NCBI RefSeq assembly: GCF_003932495.1
Contig: NZ_QZMT01000011.1
Location: forward strand, 1 to 64,000
Length of the DNA: 64,000 bases
Direction of reading: 5' to 3'
Source: Guyparkeria sp. SCN-R1
Lineage (GTDB): Bacteria; Pseudomonadota; Gammaproteobacteria; Halothiobacillales; Halothiobacillaceae
Below are positions 52,922-63,600 of this stretch, one piece after another. The notes beneath the pieces are model-generated. The model was not told the origin of the DNA. It saw only the letters and a list, made by a program, of their open reading frames with translations, and ran no database searches. Position numbers and translations under genes: made by a program. Position 1 is the first letter of the stretch. The number at the start of each line of letters is the position of its first letter.

Positions 52922-54076
52922 ATGTCCTCGATCCGCGCCCTTTCCACACTCACGACTCGCCGACTGGTTGCTGCGGTGGTTCCGGCAGCCCTCATGCTGG
53001 CCACCAGCCTACCCGCCAAGGCTCAACAGGGTGACCAACCACCCCCCAAGGTGCCGGTCATCCAGATCGAGCCGAGCAGTGCGTCCGTTTACAAGGAATA
53101 TACTGGTCAGACCGAGGCAAACCGCTTTGTCGACGTCCGCGCCCAGGTGAACGGTATTCTCGAGTCTCGAGATTACGTCGAGGGGGCTCGTGTCGAGGCG
53201 GGGGACGCCCTCTTCCAAATCGACGACCGTCCGTTCCGTGCCGCGGTCAACGAGGCCGAGGCCGACCTGAGCTCGGCGCGGGCAACATTGGCCGCTGCCC
53301 AGCGCGACTGGCGCCGGATCAGTTCCCTGTTCGATCGTGGGGTCGCAAGCGAGAAGCAGCGGGATGATGCCCGCTCGGCGCTCGAAACCGCCCAGTCCGC
53401 CGTCCAGGTGGCCGAGGCACAACTCGAATCGGCGCAGATTGATCTTGACTACACGTCGGTATCGGCGCCGATCCCGGGCATTACTAGTCGTCGTGCCGTC
53501 GATCCCGGCAACCTGATCAGCGTCGGTGACCGACTGGTCAGCATCGAGGAAATCGACCCCATCCAGGTCACGCTCTCATACCCGGTTGACGATCCCTTCG
53601 CCGACACGACCGCCCTCAACCCGTCCCCCGAGCGGACCACGCCCGCCGAGATCGCCGGTATCACCGGGCCCGAGGGTGAAACGATCACCGGCAATCTCGA
53701 TTATCGCTCGGCGAGCATCGAACGCGGCACCAACTCGATCGAGTTGCGCGGCGTATTCGACAACCCCGGGGATGTCCTGCGACCGAACCGTTACGTCCGG
53801 GTCCGCTTGAAGGTCGACGAGGTCGAGGACGCGGTGATCATCCCGGAAACCGCTATCGGCACTGGTGCAGAGCCCAATAGCACGGTGGTATACGTCATCG
53901 ACGACGAGAACAAGGCCGCCCAGCGCCGCGTGGAGCTCGGTCCGATGAGCGACCAGGGACGCATTATCCTGTCCGGTCTTGAGTCGGGCGATCGGTTGGT
54001 GATCGACGGACTGCTCAAGGTGCGCCCGGGCGCACCGGTCGACCCGCAAGACCCGAGTGAAAGCAAGGACGACTGA
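52922..54076 (+). CDS. RND efflux periplasmic adaptor (MexA/AcrA type)
   Basis: Membrane fusion protein linking an inner-membrane RND pump to an outer-membrane channel. From MSSIRALSTLTTRRLVAAVV the protein is 384 aa with a signal peptide ending AKAQ (~residue 35). The lipoyl halves (TGQTEANRFVDVRAQVNGIL, ~65-84, and LDYTSVSAPIPGITSRRAVD, ~178-197) flank an alpha-hairpin of heptads (~105-170); a beta-barrel and membrane-proximal domain follow. It lacks a clear lipobox, unlike AcrA. Followed by the pump gene after 71 bp; no outer-membrane channel gene is adjacent. Confidence 0.93.
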   Translation: MSSIRALSTLTTRRLVAAVVPAALMLATSLPAKAQQGDQPPPKVPVIQIEPSSASVYKEYTGQTEANRFVDVRAQVNGILESRDYVEGARVEAGDALFQIDDRPFRAAVNEAEADLSSARATLAAAQRDWRRISSLFDRGVASEKQRDDARSALETAQSAVQVAEAQLESAQIDLDYTSVSAPIPGITSRRAVDPGNLISVGDRLVSIEEIDPIQVTLSYPVDDPFADTTALNPSPERTTPAEIAGITGPEGETITGNLDYRSASIERGTNSIELRGVFDNPGDVLRPNRYVRVRLKVDEVEDAVIIPETAIGTGAEPNSTVVYVIDDENKAAQRRVELGPMSDQGRIILSGLESGDRLVIDGLLKVRPGAPVDPQDPSESKDD

Positions 54077-54147
54077 TCGTCACCTGCATTTCGTCGAACC
54101 CTACCTGCCCGTGACGCCCTCGTCGACGAGGGCATCGGAGATCACCG

Positions 54148-57100
54148 ATGTTTTCCAAGTTCTTCATTGACCGCCCGATCTTCTCCACCGTCTTGGCGAT
54201 CGTGATCATGATCGCCGGCGGGGCTGCGTTCACCGGGCTGCCCGTCGAGCAGTACCCGGAGATCGTGCCTCCCGAGGTCGAGGTGAGTGCCACGTATGCC
54301 GGCGCCGACGCCGGCACTCTGGCCGAGTCCGTCGCCGCGCCACTCGAGCAGGCCATCAACGGCGTCGACGACATGCTCTACATGACGTCGGGCAGTTCGG
54401 ATGCGGGCACGATGAACCTCTCGGTGACCTTCGCCACCGGTACCGACCCCGATCAGGCGACTATCGACGTCAACAACCGTGTCCAGCGCGCCCTGCCCCA
54501 GCTACCGCAGGAAGTGCGGGACCAGGGCGTGGTGGTGAACAAGAAGAGCAGCTCGCTGCTGATGGTGATCACGCTGATCTCCGAAAACGAGCAGTTCGAC
54601 ACCAAGTTCCTAAGCAACTACGGCCTGATCAACATCCTCGACTCGCTCAAGCGGGTGCCCGGCATCGGCGATGCTCGCCTGTTCGGTGCGCAGGATTATT
54701 CCATCCGGGTCTGGTTCGACCCCGCGAAACTGGCGCACTTCAACCTCACCCAGGACGACATCGCCGAGGCGATCCGTGAACAGAACGCCCAGTTTGCCGC
54801 CGGCAAATTCAACGACTCACCCAACAAGGAAGGCGAGGCGTTCACCTACACCATCACCTCACAGGGGCGTTTTTCCGACGTCGAGGAATTCCAGAACATC
54901 ATCCTCGCCTCATCCGAGGACGGCGGGACCCTGCGCCTGAGCGACGTGGCCGAGGTTGAACTCGGGTCGCAGCGCTACGGCTTCAATGCCACCTATAACG
55001 GCGCGCCCACCGTCCCGATGGGGATCTATCTCGCCCCGGGCGCGAATGCCCTCGAAACCGTGGCCCAGGTGCGTGAGGAGATGGCAGAACTCTCCGAGCG
55101 ATTCCCGGGCGACATGGGCTACGAGATTCCGCTGGATACCACCGACTTCGTGCGTATCTCGATCAAGGAAGTGCTCAAGGTATTCGTCGAGGCACTGATC
55201 CTGGTCACCCTAGTGATCTTCATCTTCCTGCAGAAACCACGCGCGACCATCGTGCCGCTGATTGCCATACCGGTCGCCCTGATCGGCGCGCTGGCCGGCC
55301 TGTTCCTCAGCGGCATGTCCATCAACCTGCTGACCCTGTTCGGCTTCGTGTTGGCAATCGGCATCGTGGTGGACGATGCAATCATCGTCATCGAGAACGT
55401 CGAACGCCTGATGCGCGAGGAGGGCCTAAAGGCCCGGGAAGCGTCGATCAAGGCCATGGAGCAAGTGACTGGGCCAATCGTTGCCACCACACTGGTGTTG
55501 CTCGCAGTGTTCGTACCGGTGGCCTTTATCCCGGGGCTTGCCGGTGAGATGTATCGCCAGTTCGCCGTGGCCCTGTCTATCTCGGTGGTCCTCTCCGGCG
55601 TGGTCGCCCTGACGCTCACCCCGTCGATGACCGCCCTGCTCCTCAAGAATCACAAGGAGAAGGAGCCGGTGCTGCCGTTCCGGATCTTTAACCGGGGCTT
55701 CGATGCCTTCCGCGACGGCTACATGAAGATCGTGCATTTCTTCCTGGTCGCCTGGCCGGTCGGCTTGCTGATCTTCGCCGGCGTCGTGGTGGCTGCCGTG
55801 GTGATGTTCCGTAGCACCCCGACCGGTCTCGTCCCCGAAGAGGACCCGGGCTACTTCATCTCTACGTTGAATCTGGACCCGGCGGCGAGCCTCTCTCGCA
55901 CGGGGGAAGTGCGGGACGAGTACTCGGCGATGATCCGCGAGAACCCTGACGTGCAGATGCAAGTCGCCTTCGCCGGCTTCGATCTTCTCGCCGGCACGCA
56001 GCGCCCCTACAAGGGGGTGGCCTTCACGCGGCTCAAGGACTGGTCGGAGCGCCCCGACGACGAGCAAAGCGTCCAGACGACGGTCAAGAAGGCCATGGGC
56101 GCGGGAACCCAGATCGAGGAAGGCATGATCATGGCGTTCGTGCCGCCGCCGATCCGTGGCATGTCGACCACTGGTGGCTTCGAGGCCTATCTGCAGCAGC
56201 GCGGCTCGGCCGACGTCAAGGCGCTCGCTGAGGCCGCTAACGCCTTGGTCGCCGCCGCCAACAAGCGACCGGAACTGGCAGGGGTACGCACCACTTTCGT
56301 AGACAACACCCCGCAGTTCCGCATGGACGTGGACCGGGAGCAGGCCTACGCGCTCGACGTGCCGGTCGCGGCGGTCTTCCGCACCATGCAAGGCACCTTC
56401 GGCACTCGTTACATCAATGACTTCACGCTGTTTGGCCGTAATTTCCAGGTCAATATGGCGGCAGATGCCGAGTTCCGCGCCGATCCTCAGGATCTGGAAA
56501 ACGTCTTCGTACGCAGTGGTGATCAACAACTCGTGCCGATCAGCTCGGTGGTCACCCTCACCCGTACGACCGGGGCGGACGTGATCGATCGCTTCAACAT
56601 TTTCCCATCCGCCAAGATCATGGGCAGTGCGGCCGAGGGATACTCCTCGGGCCAGGCCCTGATCGCCATGCAGGAAGTCATCGACCAAGCGCTCGGCGGC
56701 GGTGATTACACCCTGGGCTGGGTCGGGTCGGCGTTCCAGGAGCTTTCCAGTGGCTCCGCCGGCGCGATCGCCTTCTTGCTGGGCGTGATCATGGTGTTCC
56801 TGATCCTCGCCGCGCAGTACGAGCGTTGGTCCCTGCCCTTTGCCGTGATCACCGCCGTGCCGTTCGCCGTGCTCGGCGCGCTGATCGCCATCTGGATGCG
56901 TGACTTGAACATCGACATCTACTTCCAGGTCGGCATGTTGGTGTTGATCGCGATGTCGGCGAAGAACGCCATCCTGGTGGTCGAGTTCGCCTCCAAGATG
57001 CACACCGAGGAAGGCCTGTCGATCAAGGACGCTGCGCTCAAGGCCGCTCGCATCCGTTTCCGGCCCGTGATCATGACCTCGATGGCCTTCATCCTGGGCG

Positions 57101-57279
57101 TGCTGCCGCTGGCGTTGGCGACCGGCGCGGGCGAGGCGGCCCGCAATTCGCTGGGCACGCCGATCGTGGGCGGGATGATTCTGGCAACCTACGTGGCAAT
57201 TTTGTTCATCCCGATGTTCTTCGAATTGCTGCAGACCGGCAGTGAAAAGCTCTTTCGCCGGAAGAAGGCACCGGCCTGA
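54148..57279 (+). CDS. RND multidrug efflux permease (AcrB/MexB, HAE1 type)
   Basis: Proton-driven trimeric pump. The 1043-aa protein has the two-fold RND plan: span 1 (FSTVLAIVIMIAGGAAFTGL, residues 12-31), a large periplasmic loop, spans 2-6 including LFGFVLAIGIVVDDAIIVIE (~393-412) with the paired proton-relay Asp residues, a second loop, and spans 7-12 ending LATYVAILFIPMFF. The matching Lys is expected in span 10 (AMSAKNAILVVEF). Opening MFSKFFIDRPIFSTVLAI is classic. Substrates are unknown. Confidence 0.95.
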   Translation: MFSKFFIDRPIFSTVLAIVIMIAGGAAFTGLPVEQYPEIVPPEVEVSATYAGADAGTLAESVAAPLEQAINGVDDMLYMTSGSSDAGTMNLSVTFATGTDPDQATIDVNNRVQRALPQLPQEVRDQGVVVNKKSSSLLMVITLISENEQFDTKFLSNYGLINILDSLKRVPGIGDARLFGAQDYSIRVWFDPAKLAHFNLTQDDIAEAIREQNAQFAAGKFNDSPNKEGEAFTYTITSQGRFSDVEEFQNIILASSEDGGTLRLSDVAEVELGSQRYGFNATYNGAPTVPMGIYLAPGANALETVAQVREEMAELSERFPGDMGYEIPLDTTDFVRISIKEVLKVFVEALILVTLVIFIFLQKPRATIVPLIAIPVALIGALAGLFLSGMSINLLTLFGFVLAIGIVVDDAIIVIENVERLMREEGLKAREASIKAMEQVTGPIVATTLVLLAVFVPVAFIPGLAGEMYRQFAVALSISVVLSGVVALTLTPSMTALLLKNHKEKEPVLPFRIFNRGFDAFRDGYMKIVHFFLVAWPVGLLIFAGVVVAAVVMFRSTPTGLVPEEDPGYFISTLNLDPAASLSRTGEVRDEYSAMIRENPDVQMQVAFAGFDLLAGTQRPYKGVAFTRLKDWSERPDDEQSVQTTVKKAMGAGTQIEEGMIMAFVPPPIRGMSTTGGFEAYLQQRGSADVKALAEAANALVAAANKRPELAGVRTTFVDNTPQFRMDVDREQAYALDVPVAAVFRTMQGTFGTRYINDFTLFGRNFQVNMAADAEFRADPQDLENVFVRSGDQQLVPISSVVTLTRTTGADVIDRFNIFPSAKIMGSAAEGYSSGQALIAMQEVIDQALGGGDYTLGWVGSAFQELSSGSAGAIAFLLGVIMVFLILAAQYERWSLPFAVITAVPFAVLGALIAIWMRDLNIDIYFQVGMLVLIAMSAKNAILVVEFASKMHTEEGLSIKDAALKAARIRFRPVIMTSMAFILGVLPLALATGAGEAARNSLGTPIVGGMILATYVAILFIPMFFELLQTGSEKLFRRKKAPA

Positions 57280-57295
57280 CGACCCCTGATACGTG

Positions 57296-57814
57296 ATGAA
57301 TGCCGACAGTTACGAAACGCTGATTCCCCTCGGTCATCCGGATGAACCCTACGGTGGCAGCCTCTGGGTGCGGCTGACCTTCACCGATGGGGTGCTCGCG
57401 CGCATGCAGGTGGAAGAAGGCCCGGTCGACGCCCCGAAGCCAAATCGCGCCCTACCATCCGAATACACCGACGTCGGGCGGGAGCTCAGCGGCTGGCCTA
57501 CACGTATCGACAACCGATTCGACTGGACGACCCACCCAGGCTTTCCCAGGGTAGGAACTGCATTCCAGCGGTCGGTGTGGTCGGCATTGTGCCGAGTGCC
57601 ACGGGGGCAGTCGGTCGGTTACGGCGAACTTGCCCAGCAGGTGGGCCGGCCGGGGGCCGCGCGGGCCGTGGGTCAGGCGGTGGGCGCCAACCCTTGGGCA
57701 CCACTGATCCCGTGTCACCGCGTGCTAGCGGCGAATCACGGCTTGGGTGGTTACGCGCAGGGCACGCGCATCAAGGCACGATTGCTGGCTATCGAGGGGA
57801 TTGCCTACCGCTGA
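57296..57814 (+). CDS. ogt: Methylated-DNA--[protein]-cysteine S-methyltransferase
   Basis: Removes alkyl groups from O6-alkylguanine by suicide transfer to its own Cys. The 172-aa protein has the active-site IPCHRVLAANHGLGGYA near residue 141, the helix-turn-helix with RGQSVGYGELAQQVGRPGAA (residues ~103-122), and an N-terminal domain. The ATG at 57296 is preferred over GTG at 57293; neither has a strong ribosome-binding sequence. It is 16 bp after the RND pump and might be coexpressed, though function gives no reason. Confidence 0.92.
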   Translation: MNADSYETLIPLGHPDEPYGGSLWVRLTFTDGVLARMQVEEGPVDAPKPNRALPSEYTDVGRELSGWPTRIDNRFDWTTHPGFPRVGTAFQRSVWSALCRVPRGQSVGYGELAQQVGRPGAARAVGQAVGANPWAPLIPCHRVLAANHGLGGYAQGTRIKARLLAIEGIAYR

Positions 57815-57833
57815 GGTCGTGGTCCGGGGCCCT

Positions 57834-59255
57834 TTAGCCGGATGCGGAGTCGGACGACGCCGGGGCCCGTTTCTCACTGGCCTGGTCGTCGAGTTCGTCC
57901 CAATACCGCATCCGCTCGGCGATGCTGCGTTCCAGGCCGCGTTCGACCGGTGTGTAGAATCGCTCGCCAACCAGTCCGTCGGGCAGGTAGGTCTCACCGG
58001 CGGCATAGGCCTCCGGCTCATCGTGGGCATAGCGATACCCTTTCCCCCAGCCCTCGCGTTCCATGAGGGCCGTGGGTGCGTTGCGCAGGTGCATCGGCAC
58101 GGGGTCGGTGCCACGTTGCTTGACCGTGGCCAGTAACGCCTTGTGCGCGGTGTACACGGCATTGCTCTTGGGGGCGACGGCCAGGTACATGGCAGCCTGG
58201 GTGAGCATCAGCTCGCCTTCGGGCACACCGAGACGATCAAAGGCCGTCCAGGCATCCAGCGCCATGGTCAACGCGCGCGGATCGGCATTGCCGATATCCT
58301 CGGAGGCAATGCGCACCAGTCGACGGGCCAGGTATGACGGGTCGGCCCCGCCATCGAGCATGCGCAGCAGCCAGTACGCCCCGGCATCCGGATTCGACCC
58401 GCGGATCGCCTTGTGCATGGCCGATATCTGATCGTAGAACTCGTCTCCACCCTGGTCGAAACGCCGCGGTGACTGACTCAGGAGCGCCTCGAGCGTCTCT
58501 TCGCCCACCTCGCGTGCCGTTCCGTCGCTATTATCTCCGGCGAGTTGCGCGGCCAATTCCAGCAGGGTGAGCAGGCGTCGCGCATCCCCGTCAGCTGCGG
58601 CCACCAGTCGATCGGCGATGGCGGGCTCCATCACCAACGGCAGCCCACCCGTCGTTTCCCGCACACCCTCACGGTGCGTCAACGCCCGGTCAAGCAAGGC
58701 ATGCATCGCCGCATCGTCCAGGGGCTGCAGGCGGTAGACCCGCAGCCGAGAGAGCAACGCATTGTTCAACGAAAACGAGGGGTTCTCGGTGGTCGCGCCG
58801 ACCAGGACCAACACGCCCCGCTCCACCGAAGGAAGCAATTGGTCCTGTTGCGACTTGTTGAACCGGTGGATTTCATCGAGAAAGAGGACGGTGAGACGCC
58901 CTGACGACTGACGCCGTGCACGCGCCGCCTGTATGACGGCCCGCAGTTCACGCACCCCCGCCTCGACTGCAGACATGTAGACGATTTCTGCTTGCAGACG
59001 CTCGGCGTAGAGACCGGCCAGCGTGGTCTTGCCTACGCCGGGAGGCCCCCAGAGCAGGCAGGAATGGGCCTGACGCTTTTCCATCGCCATACGCAACGGT
59101 GCCGATTCGCCCACCACGCGCACCTGCCCAGCAAATTCATCGACATGACTTGGCCGCAGGCGGTCGGCCAGTGGCCGATAGACCGAGGGGGGCTCGCCCC
59201 GAGGCTCCGTTTCCTCGACACCGAACAGATCGTCCTGCGAACTCAACTCGCCCAC
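57834..59255 (-). CDS. rarA: Replication-associated recombination protein A
   Basis: AAA+ ATPase (MgsA, WRNIP1 homologue) acting at stalled replication forks. The 473-aa protein has PLADRLRPSHVDEFAGQ near residue 26, Walker A LWGPPGVGKTTLAGLYAE near 68, Walker B LFLDEIHRFNKSQQDQLLP near 123 and sensor ATTENPSFSLNNALLSR near 154. The C-terminal tetramerisation region includes AIRGSNPDAGAYWLLRML (~272). It is downstream of lolA and ftsK on the same strand, as in Escherichia coli (ftsK-lolA-rarA). Confidence 0.96.
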   Translation of the reverse strand: MGELSSQDDLFGVEETEPRGEPPSVYRPLADRLRPSHVDEFAGQVRVVGESAPLRMAMEKRQAHSCLLWGPPGVGKTTLAGLYAERLQAEIVYMSAVEAGVRELRAVIQAARARRQSSGRLTVLFLDEIHRFNKSQQDQLLPSVERGVLVLVGATTENPSFSLNNALLSRLRVYRLQPLDDAAMHALLDRALTHREGVRETTGGLPLVMEPAIADRLVAAADGDARRLLTLLELAAQLAGDNSDGTAREVGEETLEALLSQSPRRFDQGGDEFYDQISAMHKAIRGSNPDAGAYWLLRMLDGGADPSYLARRLVRIASEDIGNADPRALTMALDAWTAFDRLGVPEGELMLTQAAMYLAVAPKSNAVYTAHKALLATVKQRGTDPVPMHLRNAPTALMEREGWGKGYRYAHDEPEAYAAGETYLPDGLVGERFYTPVERGLERSIAERMRYWDELDDQASEKRAPASSDSASG

Positions 59256-59300
59256 CTTGCGACCATATCTATGAGCACCACGGTGACGATCACGTCAGCC

Positions 59301-59969
59301 TCACTGGATGGCCGGTGGCTCGCGGGCCTCGACCACGTCCACGCCCTCGGGGGCCTCGAAACGGAAGGTCGACTCGTCCACCGGTTGGTTGAAACGACGG
59401 GACTCAAAGGACACCCGGGTGGTCTGATCGAGCTGGTCGATAAAGCGCATTTCGCGGATGCCCCGCTCGTCGACGCCCAGGAGGACCTCGCGGAAGTCGC
59501 CTTGCTCGTCCAGGGGACGCAAAGCGAACCACTTCAAGTCGCCCTCACCTTCGAGGGGGCGAACGCGAAAGACCTCGGTGATCGGCCGTTCACCAGTCAG
59601 GATCGCGATGGGTGCGCCATCGGTCGCCGACAAGGGCGAACGGCTGGCCTGCCGCAGATCGGGTTCGTAGACCCAGAGCGTCCCGTCGTTCGCGATGAGT
59701 TCCTGCACGTACGGGGTTTCGTATCGCCAGAAGAACTGCCCCGGGCGCTTGAGCATGAACGTACCCGACGATTCACGACGTACTTCTCCCTTGGAGTCTC
59801 GCCGCTCCTGGACGAAATTCGCTGACAATGTCTCGATATCGGCCAGCTGTTTGACCAGCGCATCAACATCTTCCGGTGGTGTGGCAAGAGCCAACGGCGA
59901 GACCAGCGCGGTGGTCAGAAAAGCCAACGCGGCAAGAAAACCGCTGTTGCGAAAATAATGTCTGTTCAT
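59301..59969 (-). CDS. lolA: Outer-membrane lipoprotein carrier protein LolA
   Basis: Periplasmic chaperone that carries lipoproteins from LolCDE to LolB. The 222-aa precursor has a signal peptide with FLAALAFLTTALVSPLALA (cleavage ~residue 29). The mature fold begins LADIETLSANFVQERRDSKG, followed by GTFMLKRPGQFFWRYETPY and DGTLWVYEPDLRQAS, all family hallmarks. It lies between ftsK and rarA in the conserved order; its partner lolB is at 7696-8355. Confidence 0.95.
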   Translation of the reverse strand: MNRHYFRNSGFLAALAFLTTALVSPLALATPPEDVDALVKQLADIETLSANFVQERRDSKGEVRRESSGTFMLKRPGQFFWRYETPYVQELIANDGTLWVYEPDLRQASRSPLSATDGAPIAILTGERPITEVFRVRPLEGEGDLKWFALRPLDEQGDFREVLLGVDERGIREMRFIDQLDQTTRVSFESRRFNQPVDESTFRFEAPEGVDVVEAREPPAIQ

Positions 59970-60066
59970 GAATCACCAGGTCGTGGGTGGGACCGATTCG
60001 ACGCCCGGCGTACGGCCGGGTTCCAACCCGTATATACGAATCGCTTGAAACTGCCCGAATACGGAC

Positions 60067-62403
60067 CTATTTCGGCGGCGGAGGTGCGATCACTTCACGG
60101 CTGCCATTGGAGCCCAGTGCACCGACAACGCCATCGGCTTCCATCTGCTCAACCAGCCGCGCCGAACGGTTGTAGCCGATCTTGAGGCGGCGCTGGACGT
60201 AGGAAATCGAGGCCTTGCGGGACTCGGTGACGATCGCGACCGCCTGATCGTACAACTCGTCGATCTCCTCGCCATCGGCCCGCACCGGCTTTTCACCGGG
60301 CAAGGTCACATTGGCGGCAGTGTCCTCGGACAGCACTTCGTCAACGTACTCAGGCTCGCCAAGGGTCTTGAGCGCCTCGACCACGCGATGCACCTCTTCG
60401 TCCCCGACGAAGGCGCCGTGAACCCGCATCGGCATGCCGCTGCCCGGCGGGAGATAGAGCATGTCACCGTGTCCGAGCAACTGCTCGGCGCCCATCTGGT
60501 CAAGAATCGTGCGGGAATCCACCTTGGAGGAAACCTGGAAGGCGATACGGGTGGGGATGTTGGCCTTGATCAGGCCGGTAATCACATCCACCGAGGGCCG
60601 CTGGGTGGCGAGGATCAGGTGGATGCCGGCGGCGCGAGCCTTCTGGGCCAGGCGCGCGATCAATTCCTCTACCTTCTTGCCGACGACCATCATCATGTCG
60701 GCAAACTCGTCGACCACGATCACGAGATAGGGCATCGGCTCGAGTGTAGGCGGCGGCAGGTCGGGATCGAAGGCCTGGGCGTGATCGTAGAACGGGTCCT
60801 TGATCGGCTCGCCCCGGGCAATCGCCTCGCGGATCTTCTCGTTGGCGCCCGCGATGTTTCGCACGCCAAGCTTGGCCATCAGCCGATAGCGGCGTTCCAT
60901 CTCGCCAACCGCCCAACGCAGGGCATTCGATGCCTCCTTCATGTCGGTGACCACGGGGGCCAGCAGGTGCGGGATGCCCTCGTAGACAGACAATTCCAGC
61001 ATCTTCGGATCAATCAGGATCAGCCGGACTTCCTCGGCGGTCGCCTTGTAGAGCAGGCTCAGGATCATGGCGTTGACCCCCACCGACTTGCCCGAACCGG
61101 TGGTCCCCGCTACCAGCAAGTGCGGCATGCGGCCTAGATCCGCCATGATCGGTTCACCGCCGATGTCCTTGCCCAACGCCACGGTCAGCGCAGAACGCGC
61201 CTCCCGGTAGCGGCGGGACTCGAGCAGTTCACGCAGCGCGATGATCTCGCGTGCCGTGTTGGGGATTTCCAGCCCCACGGTCGACTTGCCAGGAATAACC
61301 TCGACTACACGGACCGAGATAATCGACAAGGCACGAGCCAGATCCTTGGCAAGGTTCGAGATCTGGCTGACCTTGACTCCCGGGGCCGGTTGAAGCTCAA
61401 ACCGAGTAATAACCGGTCCAGGGTGAGCGGCTACCACTTCGACGGCCACACCAAACTCGGACAGCCGCGCCTCGATGACCTCCGACATGTGTTGCAGGTC
61501 GTTCTTGTCAAAGCCACTGCTCTGCTGGACGGGGCGGTCCAGCAGTTCAAGGATGGGCTTCCCATTAGCCGTACCGAGTTCCGGCTGCGGCCGCGTGCCG
61601 GGTTTCTTCTTGGTCGGGACGATCGAGGCCGCGGGCGTGGGTTTCGGCGACGACGCGGCCTTGGCCCGGGGCTTAGGCTTGATTTCCGCCGGCGGCGTTT
61701 TTTTGCGACACTGCTCGACCTCTTCATAGCTCGCCCCGATTTCCGGGATCGGCGTGGGTCCCGGCCGACGGGACAGCGGCAACCGAGCCACAACCCAGCC
61801 AGAAATTGCCCGCACGCCATTGACAAAGCGCAGCAACGTCGCGCCGATCAAATCGAACAGAGCGAACCAAGAAAGCCCCGTGGTGGCAGAGACGCCAAGC
61901 ATCATCAGACCGAGCAGGACCAACGTACTACCCAGCGCGCCCAGCAAGCGAACCATGCCCTCGGCAAGCACGAGACCCAGCACCCCGCCGGCTGAAAGAC
62001 CGGTGGGTGCCGACAAGGGCTCATGGTTGATCGATGCAAGCACGCTCACACAGAGCACCAGGAGCAGAACGCCAAGCCACTGAATGGCAAACGGCAGGTC
62101 TGCCCAAGGCTTACCCTGCCGCGCACGGCGGAAGGTACGCCACAACAGCGGCAATAGGGCCGGCACCAACATGTAGGCACCAAAACCGACCAGGTAACGC
62201 GCACCGTCAGCTACCCAGGCGCCCACCAATCCCGCCGCATTGCGCACTTCACCGGAGCCAGTGACACTAAAAGCGGGGTCACCCGGATGATAACTGAGCA
62301 ACGCGAGCAGATAGACGCCCAGCAATAGAGCCACGACCAGTAATGCCAGCTCCAACAGGGCAAGCTGGGGACGGAAGATCGCAGGCTTGGTCATTCCGGG
62401 CAT
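60067..62403 (-). CDS. ftsK: DNA translocase FtsK
   Basis: Septal DNA pump that clears chromosomes during division and activates XerCD. The 778-aa protein has four to five N-terminal membrane spans ([20 protein letters not shown] near residue 12 onward), a short Lys/Pro-rich linker (~225-280), a motor with Walker [16 protein letters not shown] near 430 and Walker [12 protein letters not shown] near 555, and a C-terminal winged-helix gamma domain ([20 protein letters not shown], ~735). The linker is much shorter than in Escherichia coli FtsK. Start may be the ATG at 62403 or 62394. Confidence 0.96.
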   Translation of the reverse strand: MPGMTKPAIFRPQLALLELALLVVALLLGVYLLALLSYHPGDPAFSVTGSGEVRNAAGLVGAWVADGARYLVGFGAYMLVPALLPLLWRTFRRARQGKPWADLPFAIQWLGVLLLVLCVSVLASINHEPLSAPTGLSAGGVLGLVLAEGMVRLLGALGSTLVLLGLMMLGVSATTGLSWFALFDLIGATLLRFVNGVRAISGWVVARLPLSRRPGPTPIPEIGASYEEVEQCRKKTPPAEIKPKPRAKAASSPKPTPAASIVPTKKKPGTRPQPELGTANGKPILELLDRPVQQSSGFDKNDLQHMSEVIEARLSEFGVAVEVVAAHPGPVITRFELQPAPGVKVSQISNLAKDLARALSIISVRVVEVIPGKSTVGLEIPNTAREIIALRELLESRRYREARSALTVALGKDIGGEPIMADLGRMPHLLVAGTTGSGKSVGVNAMILSLLYKATAEEVRLILIDPKMLELSVYEGIPHLLAPVVTDMKEASNALRWAVGEMERRYRLMAKLGVRNIAGANEKIREAIARGEPIKDPFYDHAQAFDPDLPPPTLEPMPYLVIVVDEFADMMMVVGKKVEELIARLAQKARAAGIHLILATQRPSVDVITGLIKANIPTRIAFQVSSKVDSRTILDQMGAEQLLGHGDMLYLPPGSGMPMRVHGAFVGDEEVHRVVEALKTLGEPEYVDEVLSEDTAANVTLPGEKPVRADGEEIDELYDQAVAIVTESRKASISYVQRRLKIGYNRSARLVEQMEADGVVGALGSNGSREVIAPPPPK

Positions 62404-62537
62404 CTTGGGCTGCCTATCCTTAATATGCTCAACAGGTTACTCGCGTTTCTTTGAGTGAAGGATCGAGTCGCGATCATAGCAAGCCGACAACATCGGTGCC
62501 AAGTGCCTCATCGTCCAAAACTCCCGCCGAATAGCGT

Positions 62538-62564
62538 TTGACAACCGATTCGGTCGACTATCAT
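62538..62564 (+). promoter_or_regulatory. Weak candidate promoter of msrB
   Basis: TTGACA (62538-62543) is perfect, but the best -10, TATCAT (62559-62564), is only 15 bases away. It lies in the 213-bp divergent ftsK-msrB gap. Confidence 0.3.
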
Positions 62565-62616
62565 CGTCCGGGCACGATGAACCAACCAAACACCGACAAG
62601 CAAACGGAACGCATGC

Positions 62617-63018
62617 ATGAGCAACGAACCTGATCAATGGCGCGAGACCCTTAGCGAAGAACAGTACCGTGTTTGTCGCCTTGGCGGCACGGAAGCACCT
62701 TGGTCGGGCGCCCTTAACGACGAAAAGCGCCCGGGGCGCTTCGACTGTGTCTGTTGCGGGCGTCCGCTGTTCGTCAGCGACGCCAAGTTCGATTCGGGCT
62801 CCGGCTGGCCCAGCTTCTTCCAACCCGCCAGTTCCGAGGCGCTAATCACCCGGAGTGATACCAGCCACGGCACGATCCGCACCGAAGTCCTCTGCGCCGG
62901 CTGCAACGCCCATCTCGGCCACGTATTCGACGATGGACCGCAGCCAAGCGGCCTGCGTTACTGCATAAACAGCGTCTGCCTGAACTTCGTACCAACCGAA
63001 GAAAACCCGGCTATTTGA
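62617..63018 (+). CDS. msrB: Peptide-methionine (R)-S-oxide reductase
   Basis: Repairs oxidised methionine in proteins. The 133-aa cytoplasmic form has two zinc CxxC pairs ([11 protein letters not shown] near residue 42 and [15 protein letters not shown] near 92), the [10 protein letters not shown] loop near 61 and the catalytic Cys in [11 protein letters not shown] near 115. There is no signal peptide. It is divergent from ftsK; its last eight bases overlap the end of the convergent sspB gene. Confidence 0.96.
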   Translation: MSNEPDQWRETLSEEQYRVCRLGGTEAPWSGALNDEKRPGRFDCVCCGRPLFVSDAKFDSGSGWPSFFQPASSEALITRSDTSHGTIRTEVLCAGCNAHLGHVFDDGPQPSGLRYCINSVCLNFVPTEENPAI

Positions 63019-63571
63019 CAACCCGGAGGCTCGGGCCACCCTTGCCGCCACCCGACGGTGGGGGATCATCGTCTGGGCCCTCTCCATCTGAATCGGCATC
63101 CGATCCGCCGTCCGAGTCATGGGACGGCGGATCGGCAGCCCCCTTATCCGCTGCCCCGTCCTCTCCACCCGGGACGGCACGCAGCTGAGGACGCCCCTTG
63201 CCCTCGGCCCTGGGTGCCGGCGCCCCCTCACGGTCTTCCTCGGACTGAGGGAAGGTCTCTTCCGGTTCGTCCGGGAAGGTCGCCCCCTGCCCAGAGTCAC
63301 GATCGACAATCGCGCGCACCGCGTGCATGGGGACGAATACCCGCTCGGGTTTACCACCGAAACGCGCCTCGAACGAGATCCCCACGCGATCCATGTGGAA
63401 ATCACGCACCGCCGAGGGGCTGATATTGAGCTGAATGTGACCGTCTTCAACGAACTGTGTCGGCACCATCACCTCCTCGGCATCGGCATTCACTACCAGG
63501 TGAGGCGTGTGTCCCTGGTCGAGAATCCAATCATAGAAGGCAGGAACGAGGTAAGGACGCTTCGAGAGCAT
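63011..63571 (-). CDS. sspB: ClpXP specificity-enhancing factor SspB
   Basis: Adaptor that delivers ssrA-tagged peptides to ClpXP. The 186-aa protein has the SspB fold at residues 1-105 ([20 protein letters not shown] start, [38 protein letters not shown]). A long acidic, low-complexity linker follows, and the short hydrophobic C-terminal tail GPSLRVVK matches the ClpX-binding tail (Leu-Arg-Val-Val-Lys). It is downstream of sspA, as usual. The leader includes a possible remnant arm of the 266-bp element. Confidence 0.93.
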   Translation of the reverse strand: MLSKRPYLVPAFYDWILDQGHTPHLVVNADAEEVMVPTQFVEDGHIQLNISPSAVRDFHMDRVGISFEARFGGKPERVFVPMHAVRAIVDRDSGQGATFPDEPEETFPQSEEDREGAPAPRAEGKGRPQLRAVPGGEDGAADKGAADPPSHDSDGGSDADSDGEGPDDDPPPSGGGKGGPSLRVVK

Positions 63572-63574
63572 TAA

Positions 63575-63600
63575 GAAACCTCTGCACGAATGGAATGGCG
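63575..63600. repeat. Possible remnant outer arm of the 266-bp element
   Basis: GAAACCTCTGCACGAATGG and the following AATGGCG resemble the left arms of copies B (GAACCGCTGCACGATTCGATG) in part and C. No matching right arm or inner hairpins are visible in the 161-bp sspA-sspB gap. The match is short and could be chance. Confidence 0.35.
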
